From assembly GCA_002803225.1 (NCBI GenBank), contig NXFV01000853.1:1-43828 (forward strand): a stretch of DNA of 43,828 nt, in the 5' to 3' direction. The notes under the pieces were generated by a model. That model was not told where the DNA came from. It was given only the letters and a program-made list of their open reading frames with translations, and made no database searches. Positions within the stretch are counted from its first letter, which is position 1. Each line of letters begins with the position of its first letter. The position numbers and the translations under genes are program-made. The DNA is from Gamarada debralockiae (lineage: Eukaryota > Ascomycota > Leotiomycetes > Helotiales > Hyphodiscaceae). This document shows positions 10,788 to 21,472 of the stretch, in pieces.

Positions 10788-10868
10788 GAGACATACTAGA
10801 CAAAGTCCTAAAACCTAGTAGCCGCTCCTCTAGTCATGTAATATTATCTCAGTTATAATATGGTAGGT
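10788..10868. repeat. dispersed repeat copy B
   Basis: This is a diverged, shortened copy of the 8.56-8.67 kb repeat. CATACTAGACAAAGTCCT is identical, followed by transition-rich differences, a deletion, and a shared end (ATTATCTCAG.TATAAT.TGGT). Confidence 0.7.
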
Positions 10869-10974
10869 TCTGCTAAATATCATTAGTACAGGACAGTACA
10901 GGACAAGGTACTCTTATTTTACTTGTTTTTCACTCAGGCAATAATAATTGGACTGATGGGCTGCTCAATGAATA

Positions 10975-11358
10975 GTGTCAACTTCCTCAGCTTCGAGTGC
11001 CAGTACTGTCTCATCACCCACGTCATCTATCTCTGGCAAATACATCGAGTTCACCTCCAATTGCCACAAAGCCCTCCAAGCCGAATACTAGAGCTATCGC
11101 TAGCGCGGGGTTGTGGGTAAAATTGTTCTGGTTCTGATTACGTTTGGCATTTGGTTTCTGTTAAGAAGGAGAGGTGCAAAAAGGAAGGAAACCCCGGGTC
11201 CAGCGCCCGAGCAAGTTGGGTTACAAGAGAAATATGGGTCTGAGGTCTCCCTCAAAAGAAGTGAGTTAGATGGAGACTATGAGGCGGGTGAAATGGGCAC
11301 TGCCGCACCACCAAGACAGCTGCCGGATCAACATGGCGTTAGTGAACTCGCTGGATGA
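10975..11358 (+). pseudogene. tail of a Ser/Thr-rich single-pass membrane protein
   Basis: One frame gives NTSSSPPIATKPSKPNTRAI, then SAGLWV. The next frame gives KIVLVLITFGIWFLLRRRGA, then an acidic tail (KYGSEVSLKRSELDGDYEAG) ending in a TGA at 11356-11358. A Ser/Thr/Pro stalk, one membrane helix and an RRR stop-transfer are the usual C-terminus of fungal type I surface proteins. A frame change near 11105 and the missing ectodomain mark it as a fragment, perhaps of the same gene as the signal-peptide exon at 9.8 kb, separated by repeat DNA. Confidence 0.5.
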
Positions 11359-11455
11359 TGTAGAGTACGATGAGGGGCAGATTGGAATTCGGGGAGTGCC
11401 AGGATTTGGGGGACCTGGGGGTTGTGGGAGACTAAATAATTGTAAATATATATCC

Positions 11456-12547
11456 CTATTGTAAGACTTCAATCTTCTCACTCCCGACCAACTCAGCCTC
11501 TTTATTCAAGGCCTCAATCTCAGCCTGCACATACGGGATCCCACCTTTCAACCGCTCCTCATGAGTCAACTGCTCGATCTCCCCAGGAAAGTAAATTCTC
11601 TCGACCCCCGCCATCTTCTCGCTCCCGACAACCTGATCATAAAGATACTGCATCCTCTCCCTAAACTCCTTCAAATCCATAAACAAATCCGGTTTGATCG
11701 CCACCAGAAAATGCCCCACATCAGCTGGTTTTGAAGGATCGTATGGATTCGTCACATGCCCCGCAAAGGCACTCCCTGACAGCACGCCCGAAAATACATC
11801 CATCATAATGGACAAGGCAGAGCCTTTCGGACCACCCATTGGCAACATCACGCCCTCCAAAGCCTTGGCCGGGTCATCTGTCCGGTTTCCCTCTTTATCC
11901 AATGCCCAATCATCAGGAATTTTCTCTCCTCTTCTGTAAGCCTTGTATATTTTCCCGCGAGCAGCGACTGAAGGTGCCATATCCAAAATAAATGGTTTCC
12001 CGTCCTCACCACCCGGCGCACCGCACGCAATGGGGCTCACACCCATCAATTTCTCCTTCCCGCCCCAAACTGGCAGCGCAGGTGACGAGTTCGTGAACAC
12101 GAGACTCATCATATCGGCATCAACAGCTTGTTGCACTACCCACGCTGACATACCGAAATGGTTCGAATGCTTAACGCTCACCATCCCGATACCAAACTCT
12201 TTTGCCATTGAGATGGCAGTCGCCATGCCAAGATAAGCTCCGAGGAAGCCGAAAGAATTGTGCCCGTCGACTTGTGCGACGACTGGTGTAAGTTTTTTGA
12301 GAGTTGGTGAAGCATTGGGATCGAGGACTCCTTGACGGATCCGCGCCATGTAGGAGGGGATTCTGTTTATTCCATGGGTGTCCACGCCGCGAAGATCCGC
12401 GAGGACGAGGCATTTTGCAATAATAGATGCGTTTGCTGATGGTACACCATTTCCTTCTAAAACTCCTTGGACGAAGGTTTGAGCTGATGTTTCCTTGACA
12501 TAGAGTTTTGTTGAGGAGGGTTGGTCATGTGATTTATCTGCTGACAT
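11456..12547 (-). CDS. Ldh2/malate-lactate-type dehydrogenase, 363 aa
   Basis: This is a single-exon gene of full family length. It belongs to the Ldh2/MDH2 (YlbC-YiaK-like) NAD(P)-dependent oxidoreductases, which interconvert 2-hydroxy acids and 2-oxo acids and are unrelated to classical Rossmann LDH. Visible signatures are DLRGVDTHGINR (H58, R62), SVKHSNHFGMSAW (H130 in the conserved NHFG motif) and GGPKGSALSIMMDVFSG near the C-terminal third. There is no signal peptide, so it is probably cytosolic. It ends about 100 bases from the membrane-protein fragment. An MFS transporter gene lies upstream on the same strand with its stop about 520 bases away, which suggests but does not prove a shared substrate pathway. 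The exact substrate cannot be read from sequence. Confidence 0.92.
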   Translation of the reverse strand: MSADKSHDQPSSTKLYVKETSAQTFVQGVLEGNGVPSANASIIAKCLVLADLRGVDTHGINRIPSYMARIRQGVLDPNASPTLKKLTPVVAQVDGHNSFGFLGAYLGMATAISMAKEFGIGMVSVKHSNHFGMSAWVVQQAVDADMMSLVFTNSSPALPVWGGKEKLMGVSPIACGAPGGEDGKPFILDMAPSVAARGKIYKAYRRGEKIPDDWALDKEGNRTDDPAKALEGVMLPMGGPKGSALSIMMDVFSGVLSGSAFAGHVTNPYDPSKPADVGHFLVAIKPDLFMDLKEFRERMQYLYDQVVGSEKMAGVERIYFPGEIEQLTHEERLKGGIPYVQAEIEALNKEAELVGSEKIEVLQ

Positions 12548-13065
12548 AGTGGTCGTCTTGGAGGAAGAGTGGAGGTTGCTGCAAGGAGATTGGAAAAGGA
12601 ATAGGAGTTTTGAGGATTTACTTCATTAAAAATGAATGAGTCAAGAATGTAAGTGCTTCGCGATCTGGATTTTATCTTTGAGAGATCGGGCACTTGCCGA
12701 TGGAAGAAAGAAAAATTGGTTTGAGGTTGAAGACGGGAAGGTAGCCGAAGGACGGAGGAAAGCCGTAGCAAGTCTTTTAGGGCTGCTAGGCACTTACGTA
12801 AGCCGTATCATACCCCCCTGTACTTCCGCTGCATAAGTATCAAGTACCAAGACTTTAGACTGCTGAGTTGCAAATGTTGTGATAAGTCACCATCAGACAA
12901 TGTCGAGAAATTCCGTTGGCCTCGGCATTGAAGCCCACTGTCAAATCACCTCTTCAATTTGTATTGACCATTGATCGCTTCATTGACGGTCATTTCATTC
13001 ATCTAGGTCTCGATAGCGTTCGATATTCACCTCTCTATTGCATACTCATGAGATTGTAACCAACT
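12548..13065. other. intergenic region between dehydrogenase and transporter
   Basis: This is the promoter of the dehydrogenase and the 3' flank of the transporter. Overlapping frames (12457-12771 minus, 12636-12836 plus) show no motifs. Confidence 0.5.
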
Positions 13066-15032
13066 TCAATGGATAGTCTTCTCGCCTGCAGCCACCTCAA
13101 CATGCTGTGCTTGCTCCCGCTCTTGCTCCACATATGCAATCTTCTCTAAATCACCCTTCGCCATCGCCTCGGCCACACTTCCCTTACCCTCCGAAAGCTT
13201 TGCGCCCTTGCGGCCAATAATGTGCCATGGCAAATTAAACAGCTCGTCCATACCCTCCAAACTCTTGCCAGCAGTCTCCGGCAGGAAGAACCACACAAAT
13301 GCCAACCCAAGCAATGTGACAGCTGAGAAGAACCAAAACGTGCCTTTAGGACCCAAGCCAGGAGATTGAGGAAGTAGCATAAGCGGCACGGCTTTGGAGT
13401 TCCCGTATTGGTTCACGAAATGGAAACACATGATCATACTCGTACCCAAGGATCTCACGCGAAGTGGAAAGATCTCGGCTCCAATAAGGTATTGGATCGA
13501 GTTCCAGCCCAAGGCCCAACCAACGCCGGAGAAGTAAATCATGGCGATAGCACCTGTTCCAGCGTGTTTTGCCGCTCCGGAATGGACTTTCCCTGTCGTG
13601 ATGCCGGGTACGGCACTGAGATAGATGGCGATGTAAAGGACGGAGATGAATTGGATGATGATGCCAGTAGAGAGGGAACGCTTTCGGCCAAGGAAATCCA
13701 CCAAGAAGAAGGCGCAGATGATGGCAGATACAAATTTTACGACGCCAAAGATAGCCGTGGCAAAAAGTGTCTCGGAGTGGCCAGTCGTACCCAGGAGCGC
13801 AAAGAACTGAGGGGCATAGATTGTGATAGAGTTGGCACCTGACCATTCTGTTGAATGCTGGTTAGCATTGAAGGGGCACACTCGAAGTTTTAAAGACTTA
13901 CGGCCGAGGAGTTGACACATGAGGCCAAGAACGATTCGGTATCTGTTGCTTGGAATGAGGAACAGCTCCTTGAGTGGTCCCAAAAGTCCAGACCCGAGAG
14001 TAGCTTCACGCTCACGCTCGAGTTGGTCGTCGATATCAATCAATTCGGCGCGGACATAGGGATGGTCAGCCGGTAGTTGTCTAAGCTTCGACATGTTGAT
14101 AGCAGCTTGCTCTTTTCTGCCAACCTTGGCAAGCCATCTGGGCGATTCCAAGGCAAAAATGGACATGATCAGAATAATTCCGGCGAAGATGATGTGCATG
14201 ATTGTCGCATCGATCCATTGGCTCGAGGAGGAGTTTGAGATGTGAATCGATGTTCCCCAGTTGGCGAAATATCCGAGCATGATGCCCAAGTAAACCGAGC
14301 CACTGAAAATGCAAATGCAGAGACCTCGAATGCTACGCGGTGCAGCTTCAGCTAGGTATCTGGCGACCGTTAGCACGTGCGCGCTGTGATAGGGCGAAGT
14401 ACATGATAAACATACGCCGGCGCAACGACAGTCGTCTGGCCAATTCCGAGACCCATCACAAATCTACCAGCAAGTACTTGTCCATAGTTTCCAGCAGCTG
14501 TTATATAAACGATAACACCGATGATCCAGATAGCGCAGAGTTGGCGGGTAGCCCAGATACGTCCTATGGGGCGAAGCAGTTAGAAGGGATTCCATCAAGG
14601 ACAGCTTTTAAGTGGACGTACCAATTTTGTCGCAAGCAATGAAAGCAATCAAAGCACCTCCGACACTTCCTATCTGGACCATGGCCGTGATGTTTCCGAT
14701 TCTGTTTTGAAGTCCCTTGGCATCGAGAGTCTTTGATTTGACCAATCCATATTCTAAACGTTGTTAACCAACGAATATCTCAACAAAGGAGAACCTGCAG
14801 TGAAACTCACCAGAGATGAAGCTCTTCTGGGTAACCGTTGTCCCAATCAGGCCTTCATCAAGACCTCGAGCGGCTCCCTGGCACACCTATTAGCTGAATT
14901 CTGGGGTTCTCGCGGCAGACTTACCATGAGGCCAAAACAGATGACACCGAAGACGAGTCTCCAGTTAAAAGCTTCCCTGGGAGTATCGGCCAAAGCCGCT
15001 TTGAACATTCCGGGTCCCACTGGTACACCCAT
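13066..15032 (-). CDS. MFS sugar/quinate-type transporter, 6 exons, 567 aa
   Basis: Exons are 15032-14925, 14886-14811, 14753-14622, 14563-14416, 14359-13902 and 13847-13066; introns are 38-58 nt and all phases close. The start is the ATG at 15032 (ACCATGG context). Signatures of the sugar-transporter MFS family are GLDEGLIGTTV in the first loop, GRFVMGLGIGQTTVVAPAYL then EAAPRSIRG, ESPRWLAKVGRKE before the central cytoplasmic loop, VDFLGRKR in the second half, and PETAGKSLEGMDELF after the last helix. Twelve membrane helices are expected. The sequence resembles fungal quinate/hexose permeases; the substrate is not determinable. It is a plasma-membrane importer by family. It lies upstream of the Ldh2-type dehydrogenase on the same strand. 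Confidence 0.92.
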
Positions 15033-15298
15033 GGTCTTGTTTTCACCCCACAAGAGGTAGAAGAGATGGGGGGAAGAAAGTAGAAGTCACAAGGCCAAAT
15101 TTAAAGCTAGCTTGCTAGGTATCTACGAAATTGAGAAAAGAATGGAGTTTGCAGAAGAAAAAAGGGAGCAAGGGAATCCAAACTTAATATATGAGAAGGC
15201 ACTTACCGTCCCTCCCCCACCTACAGTACATCCTGGATAGTAAGCCTAAAACCTTGATAATAGGAAACAGCTCGCTGCCCGGCGCCTCCTTCTCTAGG
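15033..15298. other. promoter region of the transporter
   Basis: Non-coding sequence between the transporter start and a MITE. No defined element was recognised. Confidence 0.4.
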
Positions 15299-15494
15299 TA
15301 TCCCTTGGTCTGGCAGAAACTACCACAACGCTAGCCTATCTTAGTAAAGTCGAACTTCTGTGTCCTCTGATTAGATATTAGTTACGCTTATTTCACGTGA
15401 CTCTCTGTTTTAGGCATAGCTACGTTCTAATCTGCTAAATTCATTGGCCAAAGGTCCTTGCGTGTTGTGGTAGTTTCTGCCAGACCAAGGGATA
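15299..15494. mobile_element. 192-bp MITE with TA target duplication
   Basis: The left end (from 15301) begins TCCCTTGGTCTGGCAGAAAC and the right end (to 15492) is its reverse complement. The inverted repeats are about 30 bp and nearly perfect. The flanking dinucleotide TA is present at 15299-15300 and 15493-15494. The interior has no coding capacity. TA duplication and short length indicate a non-autonomous Tc1/mariner-type element. Confidence 0.9.
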
Positions 15495-17409
15495 ATGCGG
15501 GCGTTCTCCGGTCCTACCACGTTACCATGCGGGGCATCAAATGTGGAGGAAGAGTGCGGAGATAGGTACCAATGGGGAGGTCGCGCACGGAGCGGGCGAT
15601 GTACGGGTTTTGACGGCGTGGGGAAATAGAGGCTTAGCGGGGTGCCATTCCCGGAGTTTTCTCGTCTTGACCCGCATGAAGTGACTTGGCGATGACATTC
15701 TCCGCATAAATTATTTCCTGGAGGGCGCTTTCAAGCATGCTGAAGCTTTTGGCCCTGGTTTCGCCGAGCCTGTCAATTGCTAGTCAATCCACCCGTCAAG
15801 CTGTCAAATGACTGATCTGCGATTCCGCCAAAACGGGTGAGGAGGGGTCGGGCGCCCAGAACTGACTCGCGAAAGTCAAATCGACGGGCAACGGAAAATC
15901 CAGGAAAATGTGAGCATTTTGAACAGGGTTGCAAAGCTGCTTCCTGAAAGTGGCTGCGAAGTGCGAATAAAATCCGTAGCGCCGAAGAGTTAAGATCTTC
16001 GAGGTGTGTCCCGTGTTCTGTCGTTGGGTCGTTTATTAGCTCGTAGCTCTCCCTAATGAAGAGACGAATTCGAAGTCAAAACTGTGCCGTTTGTTTGTAC
16101 GAGTAATAGTGGCGGAACATGCTCACCCCCTGCAATGTTGGGTTGAACATTGAGAGGGGAAGGCGATTACCTGGGCAGGAAACCCGGATAGAAGAGCCAA
16201 GGCCTCGTGCTTCAAAGAGGCTTCCTTGGTGAATGCCAATAGCGGAGCAGAGAAGGTCTGACAGCTTCAAAATCGCTCAGAAGGGGCGACAAGATCGACT
16301 TCCAGGTTCCTAAGATGGGATGTGGATCATTTGTTGAGTGATTTCCTTCCCCAGGTCACCAGGAAATCTTGGAGCTCGACCGTATTGGGGGCCTGCACGC
16401 CCCATAAAATTGAGATTCCTCAACGGTCGACCTATCCCGGGCGAATCGTGTATCCTAGAAGGAACTTTCCTCTCCGCTTGGCCTGCTACGATCGTCTCCA
16501 ATGCTCTCTTCGAGCTCGTGAAAGACGATGCTAGCTTCTAAGGTCTCCAGGCCCTGGGGAGCCGAACATCAACCTTCGCGATGTTCCGATATATCCGCAA
16601 CCTGATACCAAGTCGATAATTTCTCGCGAGGAAACTCCGCTGATAGGTGTAACCATGCAATCAACGTGAACTTTTGTCAACAATGGGATTCCACCGATGG
16701 AATACTAGTAGTGACCATGTGGTGAACATGCCTTCAGTCGAACAGTCGATGAAATTTGCTTGGGGCAAGGACCCATATTACCATCAGTTGAGCCAGATCA
16801 TGGTAGCACCAGACTCGGTAGATCATGAATATGATCTTGTTCGTTGTGCCCTTTTCGACGCGTGGGCGTCGTGCGATCGCTGTGCAGTCAAGTGAGCCTG
16901 TCATAACGTCGCAGTAATGTGGTAAATCAAAGAGAGAACTGAAAGTCAAGCTCAAAAGCTATTTCAGTCGCAAAACCAAGGGATACATGAAGCATAAATT
17001 CAACCTCTGACCACCGAATACCGCTTCTCCCAGCGAACGGCGGAGACGCCTGAGATGCGTTATTCGTTCCTTCGAGCGGAGGTCTCCCACGAGTCGCCTA
17101 ATTGATCACAATGTCCATCTGCAAGAAAAGGGTAAGATGAGTGGCTTTACGGAGGGCCACAATGAGATGAACAAGACGAAAGTGGAGGAGTGAAAGGGAT
17201 GGAAGTTCAGTGCACATGCCTGATGTGCGGCCTCGGAGCCGAGCCGAAAGCCCCTGAAGATATTCGCTACCTTGAACGTCATCGTCGGTAAACTTCAATC
17301 TGTTCCATTTATCTCTTCTAACTTTAAAAATCATTCAAGATAATTGTCTATCATTTTCCAGTAATTTTTTCCCAGTAGCTTTAAATCACGTTTCCAGTGT
17401 TAGCCAAAT
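15495..17409. other. gene-poor stretch, possible coding remnants
   Basis: No intact gene is seen. A plus-strand remnant at about 16338-16541 (WGPARPIKLRFLNGRPIPGE) and another at about 16563-16690 (NINLRDVPIYPQPDTKSIIS) look protein-like but are short, interrupted by stops, and belong to no family I can name. They could be a decayed gene. Confidence 0.35.
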
Positions 17410-18023
17410 ATGACGCTCATCCACATTGGTACGCTTGGCCTCTCCTCCAAGCCCCACTTTGCCCTCGCAAACCCTCCTTTTAGCAAACTCTAACAAACCT
17501 AACAGTGCTCTTCAAATTCCGCTCAGATGTCACACTAGAGCACAAATCAAAGTTCATCTCCGAACTCAAAACGCTGAGAAACCTTCCCTGCGTAAAATCT
17601 AACCGTCTCGTCGTCGGCGGCCCCTCAGTTTCAAACCCAATCGAGAGTAGTAAAGGGTTTGAATTCGCGCTTGTGAGCTATCATGCAGATCAAAAAGCCC
17701 TTGCGGAGTACCAGGCTAGTGCTGAACACATGCGGTATGTGAAAAGTAAATTGAAATTGGCCGAGTCGCCGGTTCTATACCTACATCTGTGTTCCTTTAT
17801 CTTCTCAGGATGAGTCTGCGGACGAACCTTTGCGCGAATAGAGACGGGACTTAGCATGATTTATGATTCGCTAATGTGTGGATTTAGGGTCGTGAATACA
17901 TATCTCCATCCGTTCAAGGAGGATCTTGTGAGGTTTGATTTTGAGGTTGATGGTGAGGACGAGCGCCTGCTTGGATTTTTGCCTCTTGGTATGGGTGACG
18001 GGAATCAAGATTTGCTTGGATGA
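17410..18023 (+). CDS. Dabb (stress-responsive A/B barrel) protein, 127 aa, 3 exons
   Basis: Exons are 17410-17428, 17506-17734 and 17888-18023. The joined start reads MTLIHIVLFKFRSDV, the characteristic first strand of dimeric alpha/beta-barrel (Dabb) proteins, with GFEFALVSYHADQKALAEYQ in the middle as in the family (strand, then helix ending in Y). The tail LHPFKEDLVRFDFE completes the barrel. The second intron is long (153 nt). An earlier acceptor ending at about 17809 would lead to a stop, so it could give a truncated product or mark two introns. Fungal members are small cytosolic proteins of unknown or stress-related role. Confidence 0.85.
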
Positions 18024-18708
18024 GTGTCTGTCTGACCGTATTTGAAGATCAAGAAACGCAAGTATTGAATACGAGAAGGTTGAGGCAATTGGAGATCAAT
18101 TGAAACTTAAATCTTCTCCAATGCAATTCGCCGACTCATTTTGGAATGTTTCAGATGGGCTTTGGTATTTGAATCTCGGTATGCTATCGTTGTGCGTGGT
18201 ATTGACTTGCCATTATCTGATCCAGTCGCGATTTTACTTGTTCTTTGCTCAACCCTGTGGCGGAGACACAAGGAAGAAGATGAAGTTCACTATTGTTGTC
18301 TTCTCTCGGCTAAGACCATAATTCTTATAAGCGGCTGCGAGATTGGCGTCCCAAACTCTATGAACCTCATTGATGGGGAGTCCAGGACCTCTTGGCTGAG
18401 TTGGAATAAGGGATTATCTATAAAAGATAGAATTTCCACTTCCGAGGCTTTTGGGGGAGCGTTGGCAATACCGGCAGTCATCTGGGAAGTATTCTCAGCG
18501 CCGAAACGTGTACCACAGTATAACTCGAGGTAACGAGACCTGCTTCTATAGCCATGGTATCTGCCGCCTCCAAGTAACACATAGTTTCCAACTCTAACCC
18601 AAGGACAAAGTCTCTCGCATGTTGTCCGTAACAGGAAAGTGTCCAGCCATACCAGGATTCATTCTCTAGCTTAACTGCCCCCTTTGTCGAACTTGACATT
18701 TCCAGGCT
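18024..18708. other. no intact gene
   Basis: Minus-strand frames at 18290-18580 and 18478-18699 contain protein-like text (WYGWTLSCYGQHARDFVLGL). They may be a downstream part of the decayed 2EXR gene or another remnant. No family was recognised. Confidence 0.3.
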
Positions 18709-19281
18709 TCAAGGGGTCCATTGGGGTGCTGTGCACCCAAGCATGTCGCGAATGTATCTTGTCTGAACAGGAACTAGAGAACAAGCCTCGGGAAGCAGCT
18801 CCTTTGAATCTTGGTCGTGGTCAATCTTCGTCCTGTCCTCGAACACATCTCCGACCGTGACCCCAGCACTCTTTGCGGAAGGAAATTGACGAAAAAGCCG
18901 GATCGTGTACTCGTGAGCTTCGGAACTCTCCCAGAAGATGCCCTCGAACGCCACATTGCTGAGATTCCATCGTTCGTACCTCAGACGTCGGTCCACCAAC
19001 AATGGATGAAAGCCGCTGGTGAATGTGGTGTGCGTATAGTTCCTTGGATGAATCTCCCATTTAAGGTAGTCAAACTATGGACTCCAAGCGGGTGTCCTTG
19101 TAGCAGGAAATGAATCTCTCATATTTGGAGTGGGGGGTGGTTGATTAGGTTTCAGCTTCCACTTCCCCACATACGATGAGGGACCAAAATAAATCGTATC
19201 GATCCTGGGATTGAAAAGAATCTTCTGGACGTATCCTATCTGAAGTGGTTGTAAAGTTGACAGAATCGCTTGTCGGGACAT
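18709..19281 (-). pseudogene. 2EXR-domain gene remnant
   Basis: On the minus strand, AILSTLQPLQIGY then FNPRIDTIYFGPSSY (about 19270-19150) matches the core of fungal 2EXR proteins, which have a strongly conserved FNP..DT.YFG. Downstream in another frame, VAFEGIFWESSEAHEYTIRL then VTVGDVFEDRTKI resembles the C-terminal half of the same family. The first part ends in a stop at 19075, the two parts are in different frames, and the N-terminal F..LP.E.R..IW box was not found. It is therefore a broken copy. 2EXR genes are abundant and variable in Leotiomycetes and Sordariomycetes and have no known function. Confidence 0.55.
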
Positions 19282-20422
19282 GAAGCATGCTCCAAGAAGA
19301 CCTCGGCGGTCTGTCTTGTTGTCTTTGTAAATACCTGTTCCCCGCTCATACCTTTCCCTTTCGACGAGTTAGCCGTAATGATCAAAATAATAGTTGCCTT
19401 GATGCTTCATGTCGATGACTTTGCGTCGGCGGTAATTGCTTGGTACCAGGTTTGAATTTGAAATCCGATGGCAGTAATGTGAAGAACAAAGCCTCTTGCT
19501 GGTGAGATGGTTGATCCCGCTGGTGTGGCACCCACTATTGACACTCTATTTCCATTGTCGGACCATGTCGTTCTGGTTGTTGCTGCGAATCTGCGCTGTT
19601 TGGGCCTATTTGCGACATTTTCGAATATATATCTGAATCGCGGTTGTTGCCCTCCATGATTTTTCTAGTGTAAGTGGAAGTTGAATACGGAAAGTCTGCG
19701 TGAGGCAGATATTGTTTAAAAAATGCGCAAGGGGGAGCAATAATTCGGGGTTATAATCTTGAAATTGGATTCCGGACTTAGAAGGAATGACAACTAGCAC
19801 ATCCGACCTCCAAATTCGGAATCAGGCACCTCACCGCTTTGGTTTTGCTTTGTGGCTGAAGTGAAGTCATACCTTCAGAGTTGGAAGATGATGAAGAACG
19901 AGGAGCTATCAAGGTTCAGAACGTGATCTCAACGGCAGTTGAAGACCATTCCCAGGATTCTACTCCATTTCACGGCCTTGGTTGGTATATCGAAGTCGAA
20001 CTAGTCAGTAACGTCCACTGATAGACTGTTGAGCTTCACTCATTCGAATCTACACCTCCCCTGGCCAAAGACATGGAAGCAGTCAGCCTATCGAGCGTCA
20101 ACCTGGAAATCTGTTTTGGCAGAGGCCAGGAATTGCTGATTGAATAAGGGAGGTGTGATCAGTGCTGTGTCAAGTGTTTGACGCATTTCCAAACCAGCAA
20201 GTTGCCTCACTCGTTGCTGCTGCTTCAGTTCAACCTCTCGTTTCCTAGTGGTATTCACTACTAGTCCACCTCACCACACACAGATTTCTTGCCACCAGGA
20301 AACTTTCCCGCGACAGTAGAGTAAAAATTCGAAAAATATGGAACGGTTAAGAAGTCTGCTTGCAGGTGGGATTCGTCTATTCTTGAATGCAACTACCTAT
20401 TGGTCTTTGATTTCTTGCCATC
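19282..20422. other. intergenic, no gene seen
   Basis: Short frames on both strands have no recognised motif. A plus-strand phrase at about 19870-20020 (ELEDDEERGAIKVQNVISTA) is protein-like but closes quickly. Confidence 0.35.
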
Positions 20423-21472
20423 CTAAGTAGATTTTGGTGGGTCCGCAGCCGATTCCAAATGCTCAGAATCTCCCAGCGATCCATCAACCTCATCCGGCCC
20501 GTCATGGGTAGTCTTGTCCTTCACCGGCTCACTCACTGATCCATTTTCAGTGATTATCTGACTGTTCTCCTTCACCTTATCTGGTTCGCCCTGGATGGTC
20601 TCGTCCTTCATCGCTTCAATCGCTGACCTATTTTTAGTGATTACTTGACCGTCCCGTGGCCGATCCTTCTTTGATTTTTCAAATTCTCTCAGGAATTTAG
20701 GACCCATCCTCTCCTCATCAACGTCTTCGTCATCAATATCCGGACTTATGTTTAGTGGTCTATGAGCGGCTCTTCTCCAGTACATACGCGATCTCGAGCT
20801 GACGATAGTAGCCGTTGATATGGCGTTGTAGAATGCAAGAGCTTCTTCTTCGAGGCCGAGGACCCGTAGGCAGCGAATAATTCGTGTAATTCGGAGGTGA
20901 TTGTGGTCGAATCTGGCAAGCCAGTTTTCCGCATGGACTGAATAATTGTGACCTTTCTTGACCTACACCGGCAGGGTTAGAATCGTCCAGTTTGAAACCA
21001 GGTAGAAACTGAACCACGGAATTTAAATCACTCAATCTATTTGAGGCATCCGAAAGACGGGTCGGGCAATCAAAATTGAATTGTTCAAATAGATCGAGCG
21101 ATTCAAATTCGCTGCGCAAGTCTGGGCACTTACCACCAATTTACCATCTTCAGTATGGAGTTCGAAACCGTAAAACCATAACATCTTCTTAAATGCATCT
21201 CGTAGCCTATCTCTCAGGTCTTCGCGTGCCCGGAACGCTTCAAAGACCTCCCGATCGATAATAGGCGCCCGATCGTTCACACCAGAGCGTTCTGGCAGCG
21301 GGAAGAGGGTTTGTATGTAGTCATGGGACGATTCCAACTTATTTACCCCCCAACGTAAGATATCGGGCAGATGTCGACCGCGATTATCGGTGCCAGTCTC
21401 TTCGTAGAATGCGATCAGCGTTTCGGGTTGGGTGAGCGATTGTGCTCGTCGGGCTGAGGTGAAGAAATCCAT
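20423..21472 (-). CDS. OGFr-domain protein, 292 aa, 2 exons
   Basis: Exons are 21472-21134 and 20962-20423, phase 0, with a 171-nt intron. Exon 1 contains FYEETGTDNRGRHLPDILRW, then ESSHDYIQTLFPLPERS and APIIDREVFEAFRAR, with FKKMLWFYGFEL. These are the signature blocks of the opioid growth factor receptor conserved domain, which in fungi occurs in uncharacterised proteins. Exon 2 continues the domain (NWLARFDHNHLRITRIIRCL then LGLEEEALAFYNAI) and ends in a hydrophilic tail with two imperfect 28-residue repeats (VITKNRSAIEAMKDETIQGE and IITENGSVSEPVKDKTTHDG). No membrane segment or signal peptide is present. The cellular role is unknown. Confidence 0.88.

Noticed and set aside
12457..12771. 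104-codon minus-strand frame overlapping the dehydrogenase start
   Set aside because: Different frame from the well-supported dehydrogenase and no recognisable content; 5' leader sequence.
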